From NCBI GenBank assembly GCA_913054135.1, contig CAJXJK010000002.1:186001-250000 (forward strand): a DNA stretch of 64,000 nucleotides. Reading direction: 5' to 3'. Made by a program: the position numbers and the translations under genes. How positions within the stretch are numbered: the first letter of the stretch is position 1; every line of letters starts with the position of its first letter. The DNA comes from an uncultured Flavobacteriales bacterium (GTDB taxonomy: Bacteria; Bacteroidota; Bacteroidia; Flavobacteriales_D; Crocinitomicaceae). The notes below the pieces were generated by a model that saw only the letters and a list, made by a program, of their open reading frames with translations, did no database searches and had not been told where the DNA came from. This document shows, one piece after another, positions 34,601 to 44,211 of this stretch.

Positions 34601-35414
34601 ACTCTTCAAGCTTTTCATTACAGAGGGTAATTTGATCTTTTGGATAGGTTTCTTCAAGATTTAAACTCAAAGCCTTTTGATACCAATTCTTCGCAACTTC
34701 GTAGTTCTCATTTGAAAAAGCCTCATCAGCATTAGAGATTGCCGTTGAAAAATCAGTTTCAGTTTCCAAGCTATCTAGGTTTTCAATAGATTTAAAAACA
34801 GGGATTTCGAAAGTGGATGACATCCAAATATCTCTCATTTCGTTTCCTTTAACATCATTTGTATAAGTGAGATGAACAGCAAAATCATAACCATTTATGT
34901 AGGCATTATAAAATTCTTGCTGCATCACGAAGTCACCTCCTTCTTCAAAAACTTCAATGTTATAAACCATGAAATCAACCCCATCAATTGTCTCTGTTCT
35001 ATTATCACTTATTTCTGTACTCAATCCTTCACTGGCATAAGTCATTTCGAATATTTCTTTGAGTAATTCATTCGTCTCTTCCCATTCTCCTTCATATTCT
35101 ATGAGAAACGGTTCAGCAGATGATCCAAAAACAGTGGTTTCGTCATATCTAAAATTGAGTAAGTTCTCTAAATGATCATAAACAATATCTTCTTCTAAGA
35201 CGCCTTCAATAACGTCTTCACCTCTTTCATTTCGGTCAGCCACCTCCTGCTCTTCAATCAACTCCCAACCAGCAGGAACTTCTACTTTCCAACCAAAACG
35301 TTCATATGAATATTGGTATGGCTCAGTTAATGCATTCGGATTTGTTTTATCGGCTGGCTTACATGCCATGAATGTTAGGCAAAAAAGTAAAATAGAAAGG
35401 AATTGGGTTTTCAT
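34593..35414 (-). CDS. Lipoprotein with C-terminal TPR-like segment
   Basis: A 273-residue lipoprotein; the ATG at 35414 gives a normal signal with lipobox FMAC (Cys18). An upstream ATG at 35477 would leave 21 non-hydrophobic residues in front. The central part is a PsbP/MOG1-like alpha/beta domain by appearance (YERFGWKVEVPAGWELIEEQE... FVMQQEFYNAYINGYDFAVHLTY). A C-terminal pair of helices (NADEAFSNENYEVAKNWYQKALSLN) looks like one TPR. Function unknown. It diverges from the next lipoprotein gene. Confidence 0.75.
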   Translation of the reverse strand: MKTQFLSILLFCLTFMACKPADKTNPNALTEPYQYSYERFGWKVEVPAGWELIEEQEVADRNERGEDVIEGVLEEDIVYDHLENLLNFRYDETTVFGSSAEPFLIEYEGEWEETNELLKEIFEMTYASEGLSTEISDNRTETIDGVDFMVYNIEVFEEGGDFVMQQEFYNAYINGYDFAVHLTYTNDVKGNEMRDIWMSSTFEIPVFKSIENLDSLETETDFSTAISNADEAFSNENYEVAKNWYQKALSLNLEETYPKDQITLCNEKLEESN

Positions 35415-35533
35415 GTTTTTAGGTTTGAGTGATAAATTTACGGATTCCTTCCAATTCTTCTCAAATAATAAATCCATCTGAACAATGTTGATTGAAATGC
35501 ACTTTAATCATTCAATCTTCATACATTCAATTC

Positions 35534-36574
35534 ATGAACTCAAATAGAATAAAACTAATAGGGATATGTTTAATTGTTGGTCTCTCATTTATAGTACAAT
35601 CATGCAGCTCTTATGCCAATGAGGGTACCGAAAGAGATGAATATTATGTAGTGCCAAATGTTGAGAACGTGATAGAAAAACAAAGAGAAGAAGTTGCTCC
35701 TGCTCCCATCACTTCTGATACAACTGCTGTCCATGATATCCGGTTACGAGAGGGCTTTTTCTTAAGAGAAGGTAATTATCTCATAATAGATGACATTCTT
35801 GAAAAAGGTGATTTAATCACTTCAGAACTTTTTTGTCAAAGCGACTTTGATTTAGATGGGAATTGTGTCACTATTCATCATTATCATTCTGCGAATGCTA
35901 ATTCTAAACAACAATCATTATTGGATCAAAACATTGTTATCGGAGACGAAGGTTTAGATGTATTCAAAGGGCGTACTCTCTCATTCAGAACTTTAAATGA
36001 AGAATTAAAAGACAGCCTAGAAGGTATTTGGTTGCCAAGTGACTTTTGTGAATCTTCTTTTTATTGGAGAGGCGGTGAAGAAGCTTTCACTGAAGATCAT
36101 TCCGTGATTCATATTGAAAGTAATATTGACGAAGACAAAGGATTCTCGGATGCCGTTCAATGGGCATTAATGGGAAATCAATCGCCAATAATTTATTCAT
36201 CAGAAACATTAGGAGGCGAAGCGAAGTCAGAGATGTACATAAAAGTTACCGGAGAAGAATACATTGAATGGGATAGTAATGTCGCAATATTCAAATCTGA
36301 CAAAACTGAACTGATTGTTACCTATTCCATTTATGATGAATGTGGTCATGAATACTTTGACAACATCAAGCTATGGTCATCATATAATGGCAATTACGAA
36401 TTAATTCAGGATCTCAAAGAATTTCCTCTCATCATATTTGATGTGGATCATGATGACGACTTTGATATTCTTTACGACACTCATGAATTGTACTACTCAC
36501 ATGATTTCATTGGCGTAGATTATCCAAGCTGTTACATTGATGGCACTGATACTGTTTATGTTTGTGGGTGCTGA
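35534..36574 (+). CDS. Lipoprotein of unknown function
   Basis: A 346-residue lipoprotein. The ATG at 35534 gives the signal MNSNRIKLIGICLIVGLSFI with lipobox VQSC; an upstream ATG at 35492 seems unlikely. The mature part is acidic, rich in Asp near the C-terminus (FDVDHDDDFDILYDTHELYYSH), and contains several Cys, including a final CYIDGTDTVYVCGC. The acid-rich stretch could bind calcium. No family is recognised. It stands in a run of envelope genes. Confidence 0.75.
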   Translation: MNSNRIKLIGICLIVGLSFIVQSCSSYANEGTERDEYYVVPNVENVIEKQREEVAPAPITSDTTAVHDIRLREGFFLREGNYLIIDDILEKGDLITSELFCQSDFDLDGNCVTIHHYHSANANSKQQSLLDQNIVIGDEGLDVFKGRTLSFRTLNEELKDSLEGIWLPSDFCESSFYWRGGEEAFTEDHSVIHIESNIDEDKGFSDAVQWALMGNQSPIIYSSETLGGEAKSEMYIKVTGEEYIEWDSNVAIFKSDKTELIVTYSIYDECGHEYFDNIKLWSSYNGNYELIQDLKEFPLIIFDVDHDDDFDILYDTHELYYSHDFIGVDYPSCYIDGTDTVYVCGC

Positions 36575-36695
36575 TTAACAGCAAGTTTTTCTTCAACTTA
36601 AGGTAATCAATCATCTAATTTCTTCGTGGATTTCCAATGCCCCCCTATTCTGAATTATTAATTCTGAATTCATAATTATTAATTACATTAGTTAG

Positions 36696-39398
36696 ATGTC
36701 AGAGAATCAGGATAAAATTGATGAATTATTAAAGAAGTTAGATCTGTTAATTAGTCAGCATGATGATTTTTCAAAAGAGATTGACTCTTTGAAGGCCGAG
36801 ATAAATGCCATCAACCCTAATCCTCAAAAAGAAAGCCCTGTCATAGAATCAGCTCCACAAACAATTGTAGCTGAAACTGAAAAGCTTGTTGAGATAACAC
36901 CAAAAGTTACAGCAAAAGTATTCCCGAACAGTACCAGTAGAATCAGCTGGCTGTCAGATAATCCTCTTGACGGCATAAATGATGAAGGCATAACTCTCCA
37001 AAGCAAAACAACTTCTAAAGGCACGCCATATTCAAGCTTTCAAATCAACTTTGAAGGTTCAGAATATGAAATGTGTTTTGTAGCAAAAGGAAAATGGTTC
37101 TTAAGAGCAATGGACGGAACTTCATTGCTTCATGGCCTATTCAAAAACTCAGGTACATCTATACAAATTGCATTCGGTCAGCACAAAGACACTGTGATTC
37201 AGTCAGACTCAGTTGTAGCGAATACATTAAAAATGTTGACGCTTTGTAAAGCGGATTTAGCTAGACAATTAAAAGCAGCAGGCAGTGAAAGTTCTGAGTC
37301 TAAAGTTGCTAAAGCGCCTAAGAAAGTTAAGGAAAAGTCAGATCTTGAAAAGTACATAGGTGAAAACCTTATTACTGTTATCGGTATTATCATACTCTTC
37401 ATTGGAGTGGTGTTCGGAGTAAAGTATTCAATTGATCACAACCTAATCAATCCGTTAACAAGAGTGATTTTAGGATACATTCTTGGAATTGCGGTATTCT
37501 CAGTTGGGTTCATCCTCAAGAAGAAATATGATTATTTCTCAGCCGTGATGGTGAGTGGTGCTATGGCCATCATGTACTTTATCACCTTCATTGCATTCAA
37601 TGAATTTCACTTGATTCACAAAATGATGGCCTTCGTACTGATGATCATCTTTACAATCTTCACTGTATTCGCGGCCATTTCTTACAATCGTCAAATCATT
37701 GCTCACATTGCCTTAGTTGGATCATATGCCATTCCTGTGCTTCTGAGTGACGGAACAGGAAACATCCGTGATCTCTTTATTTACATCACCATTGTCAATA
37801 CCGGAATTCTCATTACCGGAATAAAGAAAGATTGGAAACCACTTTACTATGTTGCCTTTTCTGCGACTTGGATAATATTTGGTGCATGGTATCTTTCAGG
37901 ATTGTATACGCAATCTGAACATTTCGAAATCGGAATGACCTTTGCCACTATTTTCTTCATTCTATTCTACATTACATTTTTGGCTTACAAGCTTATCAAG
38001 AAAGAACAGTTCGTTAAATCAGACATTGTTTTGATTGTTCTCAATTCAACTGTATTCTATGCTGTTTGTTTTGATATGTTGGATGGACATGCTATCGGAA
38101 CTCACTACTTAGGAATTTTCACTTTGGCAACCGCCTGTATCCACTTCGTTGTGAGTGTGATTTTATTTAAAACCAAACTGGCCGACAGAAACTTGTTCTA
38201 CCTATCATCAGGAATGGTGCTTGCCTTTTTAACGATTGCTATTCCTGTTCAATTAGAAGGAACATGGATTACACTTTTATGGTCAATAGAGGCCCTTGTT
38301 CTATTCTGGATTGGACGAACAAAAAATGTGACCACATACGAGTACCTCTCCTATCCTATCATGGCCATTGCAATTGGCGGATTGGTGTCGGACTGGATGT
38401 CTTTCTATCAGTACGATTCTTCGGTAGTTGAGAGTTATCAACCATTCATGAACGTGACCTTCTTGACTTCTATCATTTTGTGTATTTCGTTTGGAGCCAT
38501 CATGTACATCAACATGAAAGAACAATTTGGTGAACAACTAAGAGCTAATCGCCCTGGTCTTATTCAGGGAATGACTTCAGTTCTCACAATTCTTTTAATT
38601 GCTGTGGTTTACTTTACGTTCAGATTAGAAATTGACTTGTATTGGAACAAACTGAATTATACTTCGGCATTTATTGCAAACGAAACTTTGGATGAATACA
38701 GTTTCCCTATTTTCAATCCTGATGTGGTACGTTTCAGAGGTGTTTGGGGAGTTAATTTCACCCTCTTTTTCTGTTTAGCTCTACTCAGCTTAAATAGTTT
38801 CAAAATTAAAAACAAGGGACTTTCAATTGCAGCAATGTCACTTTCTGCTCTTAGCATCCTCGTTTTTCTAGTATACGGATTGCACGAACTATCAGAGTTG
38901 GTTGAAGAATATAAATACGCTTATCAAGACGAACGCTTTTTACACGGCACAATGAATGTCGCCATTAGGTATATCTCTTACGTCTTCGTCATAGCGTTGC
39001 TGGTGAAAATGTACCATACAGTCAAAAATGAACTCACAGGACTAAAAATGTACAGTGATTTATTTATTCACTTGGTTGTTTTATCAATGCTTGGTGGCGA
39101 ACTCATGAACATCTTTGAGCTAGCAAACCTTGCCGGAGTAGATAAATTAGGAATCAGCATCCTTGCAGGTCTCTATGCCATCTTTTTGGTGGCCGTTGGA
39201 ATTGCACGTAAAAAAGCATATCTCAGAATTGCAGCCTTTATCGTATTCGGTATTATGCTAGTAAAACTGTTCTTTTATGACCTGAGACATCTTTCTACTA
39301 TTTCAAAAACAATTGTTTTCATTGCACTTGGAATCATTTTACTAATTATCTCATTCATGTACAACAAATACAAACATACCTTTACCAATGAAAAATAG
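36696..39398 (+). CDS. DUF2339 multi-pass membrane protein
   Basis: A 900-residue protein. An N-terminal coiled coil (1-45) is followed by a soluble domain of about 120 residues that most DUF2339 proteins lack (RISWLSDNPLDGINDEG... ADLARQLKAA), and then by the DUF2339 core (from about 220), starting LEKYIGENLITVIGIIILFIGV and continuing through some 20 transmembrane helices. Function is unknown for the family. The stop overlaps the DUF3999 gene by 11 bases; DUF2339-DUF3999 pairs are common in Bacteria, and this supports a shared envelope complex. A near-consensus -7 box TACATTAG lies 4 bases before the ATG. Confidence 0.9.
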   Translation: MSENQDKIDELLKKLDLLISQHDDFSKEIDSLKAEINAINPNPQKESPVIESAPQTIVAETEKLVEITPKVTAKVFPNSTSRISWLSDNPLDGINDEGITLQSKTTSKGTPYSSFQINFEGSEYEMCFVAKGKWFLRAMDGTSLLHGLFKNSGTSIQIAFGQHKDTVIQSDSVVANTLKMLTLCKADLARQLKAAGSESSESKVAKAPKKVKEKSDLEKYIGENLITVIGIIILFIGVVFGVKYSIDHNLINPLTRVILGYILGIAVFSVGFILKKKYDYFSAVMVSGAMAIMYFITFIAFNEFHLIHKMMAFVLMIIFTIFTVFAAISYNRQIIAHIALVGSYAIPVLLSDGTGNIRDLFIYITIVNTGILITGIKKDWKPLYYVAFSATWIIFGAWYLSGLYTQSEHFEIGMTFATIFFILFYITFLAYKLIKKEQFVKSDIVLIVLNSTVFYAVCFDMLDGHAIGTHYLGIFTLATACIHFVVSVILFKTKLADRNLFYLSSGMVLAFLTIAIPVQLEGTWITLLWSIEALVLFWIGRTKNVTTYEYLSYPIMAIAIGGLVSDWMSFYQYDSSVVESYQPFMNVTFLTSIILCISFGAIMYINMKEQFGEQLRANRPGLIQGMTSVLTILLIAVVYFTFRLEIDLYWNKLNYTSAFIANETLDEYSFPIFNPDVVRFRGVWGVNFTLFFCLALLSLNSFKIKNKGLSIAAMSLSALSILVFLVYGLHELSELVEEYKYAYQDERFLHGTMNVAIRYISYVFVIALLVKMYHTVKNELTGLKMYSDLFIHLVVLSMLGGELMNIFELANLAGVDKLGISILAGLYAIFLVAVGIARKKAYLRIAAFIVFGIMLVKLFFYDLRHLSTISKTIVFIALGIILLIISFMYNKYKHTFTNEK

Positions 39399-40632
39399 TT
39401 TTCTAATCATAGCGCTAATTAGCTGCTCGTTTGCGTTTGGTCAATCTTCATCATACAGTTTCAAAAGAGAATTGAAAGGCATTAGTGAAGACTGGCATTC
39501 AATTGAATTGCCACTTGATATTTATGAAAAAGTGAGTCACGATTTAAGTGATATCCGAATATTTGGAGCTGATCTAAAAGGGAATGAGTTTGAAGCTGCT
39601 TACATTTTAGAAACCAAGTTTGACGAAATCACAACCGAAGAAGTTGACTTTAAAGTGATTAATTCATCATCACAAGCTGGCGGATACTTCTACACTTTGC
39701 AATTGTATTCAGATGAGATCATCAATGAAATGAGCTTAGACTTTGCCGAAGACAATTATGATTGGAACATTCGCCTTGAAGGAAGTCAAGATCAAAAGGA
39801 ATGGTTCATGATTCAAAATGATTACAGAATCCTTTCTATTCAAAATAGCCGCATGAATTATGGCTATAATCGAATGAAGTTCAATGATTCGAAATTTAAA
39901 TACTACAGAATATTTGTTCCTGCCAAGACAGATCCTGGCTTTATTTCGGCCAGAATATCTCACAAGGTTGTAATTGAAGGAAAGTCAAATGATTATAAAA
40001 TTGTTTCTCAAACTGTTGAAGAAGACAAAGAGAAGAAGGAAACTACCATCACTGTGAAGTTAGATAAGTTTGTACCGGTTCATAAAATTAAAATTGAAGC
40101 TGATGATGACTTTGATTATTACCGCCCAATTCGAATATTATGCCCATCAGACAGTTCTAAGTCTGAGAAAGGATATATCGTAAATTACTATGAACCATCT
40201 AATGGAATATTCAGCTCTTTTGAAGAAAATGAATTTGAGGTAAGTAACGTCACTACAAAAGAGTTAAAGATTATTATCTCTAATGATGACAATCAGCCGC
40301 TAAACATCAGTAATATTTCGGTGAGTGGATATGTTAAACAATTAGTTGCACGCTTTACCGAACCTGCCGATTACAGCTTGACGTATGGCAATAAAAATGA
40401 TCATGGAGCGATATACGACCTCGAACATTTCAGTGAATCAATTCCTGAAGAGTTGATTTCTTTGAAAGTTGGAGAAGAAATTAGCATTGCCTCTTCTGAA
40501 GAGGCTCAAGACAATTCAAGCTTTTTTGAAAACCCAATGTGGCTATGGGGAATCATGGGGTTTATGATTCTACTTTTAGGCTTTTTCACCTTTAAAATGT
40601 TAGGCTCGGAGAAAGGTAAAAGCGAAGATTAG
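39388..40632 (+). CDS. DUF3999-like protein with C-terminal membrane anchor
   Basis: A 414-residue protein: signal peptide (MKNSFLIIALISCSFAFGQ), a periplasmic beta-rich domain (about 25-380), and one transmembrane helix near 386-405 (MWLWGIMGFMILLLGFFTF) followed by a short cytoplasmic tail. The opening YSFKRELKGISEDWHSIELPLDIYEKVSHDLSDIRIF is the family's conserved start and resembles a galactose-binding-type beta-sandwich. Its start overlaps the DUF2339 gene, so the products are probably made and function together. Biochemical role unknown. Confidence 0.82.
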   Translation: MKNSFLIIALISCSFAFGQSSSYSFKRELKGISEDWHSIELPLDIYEKVSHDLSDIRIFGADLKGNEFEAAYILETKFDEITTEEVDFKVINSSSQAGGYFYTLQLYSDEIINEMSLDFAEDNYDWNIRLEGSQDQKEWFMIQNDYRILSIQNSRMNYGYNRMKFNDSKFKYYRIFVPAKTDPGFISARISHKVVIEGKSNDYKIVSQTVEEDKEKKETTITVKLDKFVPVHKIKIEADDDFDYYRPIRILCPSDSSKSEKGYIVNYYEPSNGIFSSFEENEFEVSNVTTKELKIIISNDDNQPLNISNISVSGYVKQLVARFTEPADYSLTYGNKNDHGAIYDLEHFSESIPEELISLKVGEEISIASSEEAQDNSSFFENPMWLWGIMGFMILLLGFFTFKMLGSEKGKSED

Positions 40633-40720
40633 TTAGTACTAAGAGAGACTTAGAGATGTATATAATTGGATTTGTTTTTTCCAACCCAATCAATTTTTAT
40701 TTCGTGAACTAAGGTAGATT

Positions 40721-41482
40721 ATGAAATATACAATTGCCCTCTTGTCAATACTACTTTTATTTGGATCATGTCGTAAAGACAAGACTGAACCATTTCCTGA
40801 CACTGCTCCTTTACCTTTAGCAGAATCATCTCCTGAAATTATAATTGGAGATACGACAGGGATGAAAATTAAGAGTGTTAATTACACTTTATACTATCCT
40901 GAATATTACACACAACATCTAAGCATTCCTATCTGGCATCAAGACACCAATGACTTCATCCCTACTTCAATAATCAATCATGGTCCAGGTCCTTGGGCGT
41001 CATATGGGCTAACCTTTACAAGTAATTCTTCGCTTGAATTCATGCAAACAGAGAACGGATTTATAACGTATGAGATGTCAGATTCATTTTATAACAACAC
41101 AACTCCCGTTCAAGAAGTTCATGTTAACGGTTACACTTGTAATATAGGTGAATCTAACACTATCATCCATGAAATGAAGGATCAGCTTCTATATTTAAAT
41201 GAAGGCGACATGCTATCGGTAGATGATTACTCTTCAAATGTTGCTGATGTAATAAGAGCAGAACCTTATAATCAACCCTCTTACGATTATTCGAATCCAG
41301 ACACAACAGTGATTAGCGGTCAATCTAAGAAGATTTCTTGCAACAACATGACAGTGAATGAGGCCCACATTGGAATAAAAATGGACATTCAAGGAGCGAA
41401 TAAATTGGGTTGGATCAAAATTAGCAATGGAGGTGGAAACGGCATTGCCATCAATATTGATCAAATTGCAATTCAGAGGTAA
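40721..41482 (+). CDS. Lipoprotein of unknown function
   Basis: A 253-residue lipoprotein with lipobox LFGSC (Cys17) and a short polar linker (RKDKTEPFPDTAPLPL). The mature domain is beta-rich, lacks Cys except a few late ones (YTCNIGE, KKISCNN), and ends in strands NKLGWIKISNGGGNGIAINID. No family is recognised. It converges with the membrane regulator gene. Confidence 0.75.
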   Translation: MKYTIALLSILLLFGSCRKDKTEPFPDTAPLPLAESSPEIIIGDTTGMKIKSVNYTLYYPEYYTQHLSIPIWHQDTNDFIPTSIINHGPGPWASYGLTFTSNSSLEFMQTENGFITYEMSDSFYNNTTPVQEVHVNGYTCNIGESNTIIHEMKDQLLYLNEGDMLSVDDYSSNVADVIRAEPYNQPSYDYSNPDTTVISGQSKKISCNNMTVNEAHIGIKMDIQGANKLGWIKISNGGGNGIAINIDQIAIQR

Positions 41483-41506
41483 TATTAGCTGAAACAAGCA
41501 GAAGCA

Positions 41507-42376
41507 TTAGACAATCATCTTATACCCTACCCCTCTAACATTCACAATTCTCACATTCTCATCAGACCCTAGCTTCTTTCGAAGTTTAGAAATAAAGACA
41601 TCTAGAGTTCGGCCTACATAAGCTCCTTCATCTTCCCAAACGATTTTTAGAATAGATTCTCTTTTAAGTGTGTTGTTGGCAGATGAATAAAGTAAGTTGA
41701 GTAAGTCAGCTTCTTTGGTAGAGAGTTCTATTTCATCTTGTCCTAAAGTCAAAAGTAAATTGCGCTTATCAAATTGATATTTACCAATCATGATCAAATC
41801 AGGATTGATCTCAGCACTCAGCACTTTTCTTCGTCTTATAAAGTAAATAAGAATGAGCAAAGCCGAAACTATCAGTGTAATCAAAGAAACTATTTGAAGT
41901 CCAGTCATTTTGGTTTCAACTGGTGCGACAACTGTTGCCAAGTCTTCATCTTCATCCAAAATATTAATTTCAATGATGTAACAATCTGGAGGCACAATTC
42001 TTCCTGAACAAGCCTGCATTGATTCTTCCTGTATCTCGTGCACTTCATAACTATGAATAATATCCTTCGTTTCACACTGAATGACCTCAACCAAATAGTT
42101 GTTGGCAATATCATGATGCAACATGATGCTGTCAGTTTTGTAAGTCAAAGTTCCTGGGTCAAACACAAATGGGCCGTCAAAAGATATCTTATACAGATTA
42201 TCGCTTCTTTCAATCGGTAAAACGCGTGTTGTAAAATCACCTGAACTTAATAAAAGCTCGTGCCCAATTAATCGCATAGCAACTTTGGTGTGCTGCTCAT
42301 CTTGTTTGCTCACCCCAAAAACATTTGTTGAAATCAACAAACAAATAATCAAATACGAAAAGTGATTTTTGGTCAT
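41507..42376 (-). CDS. Membrane-anchored winged-helix regulator (inverted ToxR-like)
   Basis: A 289-residue protein: signal sequence (1-21), a periplasmic sensor-like domain (about 22-155, with two Cys in the ACSGRIVPPDCY segment), one transmembrane helix (about 159-180), and a C-terminal OmpR/PhoB-type winged helix (about 197-289, ELSTKEADLLNLLYSSANN, GRTLDVFISKLRKKLG, IVNVRGVGYKMIV). ToxR has the opposite order, DNA-binding domain first. With a periplasmic N-terminus the winged helix is cytoplasmic, so the protein can sense outside and bind DNA directly. Its upstream region contains a TAAATTCG box 4 bases from the ATG and a TTTACACT direct repeat. Confidence 0.85.
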   Translation of the reverse strand: MTKNHFSYLIICLLISTNVFGVSKQDEQHTKVAMRLIGHELLLSSGDFTTRVLPIERSDNLYKISFDGPFVFDPGTLTYKTDSIMLHHDIANNYLVEVIQCETKDIIHSYEVHEIQEESMQACSGRIVPPDCYIIEINILDEDEDLATVVAPVETKMTGLQIVSLITLIVSALLILIYFIRRRKVLSAEINPDLIMIGKYQFDKRNLLLTLGQDEIELSTKEADLLNLLYSSANNTLKRESILKIVWEDEGAYVGRTLDVFISKLRKKLGSDENVRIVNVRGVGYKMIV

Positions 42377-42380
42377 AGAA

Positions 42381-42454
42381 CGAATTTAAACTAAAGTGAG
42401 CTTCTAAAAAATCTTTTCTTCTCAATTTTAAGTCATTTTACACTAATTTACATT
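42381..42454 (-). promoter_or_regulatory. Regulator promoter with TTTACACT direct repeat
   Basis: A near-consensus -7 box TAAATTCG on the minus strand (42388-42381) ends 4 bases before the ATG. Upstream, on the plus strand, TTTACACTAA then TTTACATT (42437-42454) form a direct repeat of 10-base period. The same repeat occurs upstream of the lipoprotein gene at 20413. Confidence 0.4.
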
Positions 42455-42520
42455 CTGACGTTCACCATCAATCTCTTCACAACTGCTATAATTACTGAAG
42501 AATCACTATATTGGATTTTG

Positions 42521-42730
42521 ATGGAGATTATTGCTGAGATACTTACTGAATTCATTGTTCCAATCCTTTTCTTCTATCCGGGAGGGTTCATTCTTTGGCT
42601 GATTTCTCGCCTTTGGTTTTCTAAAAAACCACTCTCATCATTTGTTGACCGTCAAGAAGAAAACCTAAACATAAATTGGATTGTTGCTTTGATTGCAATC
42701 ATTGCGATAGTGGTTTATTTACTTGCCTAA
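42521..42730 (+). CDS. Small two-helix membrane protein
   Basis: A 69-residue protein with two hydrophobic segments (about 7-28 and 50-68) joined by a polar loop with charged residues (SKKPLSSFVDRQEENLN). The ATG at 42521 is preferred to a TTG three bases upstream. No family is recognised. It begins a run of three genes on the same strand. Confidence 0.6.
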   Translation: MEIIAEILTEFIVPILFFYPGGFILWLISRLWFSKKPLSSFVDRQEENLNINWIVALIAIIAIVVYLLA

Positions 42731-42761
42731 AATATTTATAGTTTTGTCAAAAAACTTTTTA

Positions 42762-43307
42762 ATGAATACTATTGATTCGAAAATTCTAGGAGCTTTAACA
42801 CAAAATGAAACCATGGAAAATTGGTGGACAAGTGAGCTTAAAACGGTTCCACTAGTTGAAAAAGATCTGCCTTTCACGTTTATGGCCGTTGATTTTGAAG
42901 AGGATCAGAAATTCTTGGCTGATGCAGAAAAGGCCTTAGAGAATTTTCTTGATCTCAACAGTTTTTATAAACTTCAAATTGCTCCACATATTTTTGAAAA
43001 TTTCGTAGAGTATTGTTCTTACATATCTGAATCCGACATTCCCGAAAATATGAAAGGAGCGCAACCATTGAGTATTTGGAATCACGTTCATTGCAGCCAA
43101 GTGTTTTTAAGCCGCAGAGAGAAAAATGACAAAGACATTTATGTGGTTCTGGCTTGTGAATGTGAATGGGAGAAAGAACATGGGCTTCAATTAGTTTTCA
43201 GACAAGGTAAAAAACTCACGAGAGTAAGCGATCAAGATGGACATTTGACCGATTCAGATGCTTTTAATTTCCCTGACCATGAGGATAAACTCTTGGCTGG
43301 CTTTTAA
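42762..43307 (+). CDS. Uncharacterised soluble protein, DUF6985-like
   Basis: A 181-residue soluble protein. The ATG at 42762 is chosen over an upstream TTG that overlaps the previous gene. The motif series WNHVHCSQVFLSRR, YVVLACECEWEKEHGLQLVFRQG and TRVSDQDGHLT is distinctive and resembles an uncharacterised family annotated DUF6985 in other Bacteroidota, where it is sometimes considered an immunity-type protein. That match is from memory of motifs and is tentative. No toxin gene is nearby. The next gene starts 3 bases after its stop. Confidence 0.6.
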   Translation: MNTIDSKILGALTQNETMENWWTSELKTVPLVEKDLPFTFMAVDFEEDQKFLADAEKALENFLDLNSFYKLQIAPHIFENFVEYCSYISESDIPENMKGAQPLSIWNHVHCSQVFLSRREKNDKDIYVVLACECEWEKEHGLQLVFRQGKKLTRVSDQDGHLTDSDAFNFPDHEDKLLAGF

Positions 43308-43310
43308 TAG

Positions 43311-44117
43311 ATGCGTTCGTTTCTATTCATAGCTGTTATCCTATTTATTTCTTGCGAAACAACTAATGACTCAATTGAAAGCCAAACAACCAATGACTCT
43401 TTAGAAGTAGAAAAGCTCTTCAATGAAGATTCAGTCTACTATTGGGTGAGTACAGATTATCTCGAAAACTTAGCCGACACCTTTTCTATCTGTGATTGCT
43501 GGCGAAAAACACAATTCCATCTCCTTGAAATTGATACTATTGAAATGAATCTTCACATTCAGTCTAACTTATTTCATTTTGGAATGGATAGCGAAGCTGA
43601 TTTTGCTTTACTTAGAGATGACATCAGCTTTAGAAGTGATACCAGCCATGAAAATTTTATCAATGATATAATTTCTTTTGAATATCCATTCTCAAGATCT
43701 CTAGTCTTAAAGGTTGGTGATAAGGTATACAAATTTGCTCAAAATGCCTACCCAAAAATAAAGAATGATGAAGGTCAATATTACACCAGATGGGACTTAT
43801 GGGACCAAAGCGCGATAATGAATTCCACAGCACTTTTAAAATATGACAAAATTGATTCTATCAATTCTACTCAACATTTCTTCTCTGTTGACTCTCTTGA
43901 ATCAATGATTACTTCTGGTAAAATTAGAAGTGGATGCTCTGATGATTATAATTACAATCACATGAGCTATAAAAATGAAGATGGTGAACTGATTCATTTC
44001 CATCTTCAATTCTTTAAAGAAGAACTTCGAGTTTACAAGGTACCCGGAAGAGATCGGCATGTTGAAGTTGAGTTAGATTCAAACGAAATGCAAATTCTCA
44101 TAAATTCATCTTATTAA
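43311..44117 (+). CDS. Lipoprotein of unknown function
   Basis: A 268-residue lipoprotein: signal MRSFLFIAVILFISC with Cys15 in the lipobox FISC. It is acidic, without other recognised motifs; two Cys (ICDCWRK) lie near residue 63. It follows the DUF6985-like gene after 3 bases and may be translated with it. Downstream lies the decayed rhodanese copy. Confidence 0.7.
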   Translation: MRSFLFIAVILFISCETTNDSIESQTTNDSLEVEKLFNEDSVYYWVSTDYLENLADTFSICDCWRKTQFHLLEIDTIEMNLHIQSNLFHFGMDSEADFALLRDDISFRSDTSHENFINDIISFEYPFSRSLVLKVGDKVYKFAQNAYPKIKNDEGQYYTRWDLWDQSAIMNSTALLKYDKIDSINSTQHFFSVDSLESMITSGKIRSGCSDDYNYNHMSYKNEDGELIHFHLQFFKEELRVYKVPGRDRHVEVELDSNEMQILINSSY

Positions 44118-44211
44118 TAGCTGAAAATGTACTGCTAATGAGCAAAATTGAAAATCTCATCACAGAATTAGAAGCAGCCGAAAAATACCTCTCTGAATTT
44201 TCTGGTGGCTA

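Noticed and set aside
36646-36690. Direct repeats of ATTATTAATT before the DUF2339 gene
   Set aside because: AT-rich low-complexity sequence; repeat similarity is expected by chance in this composition.
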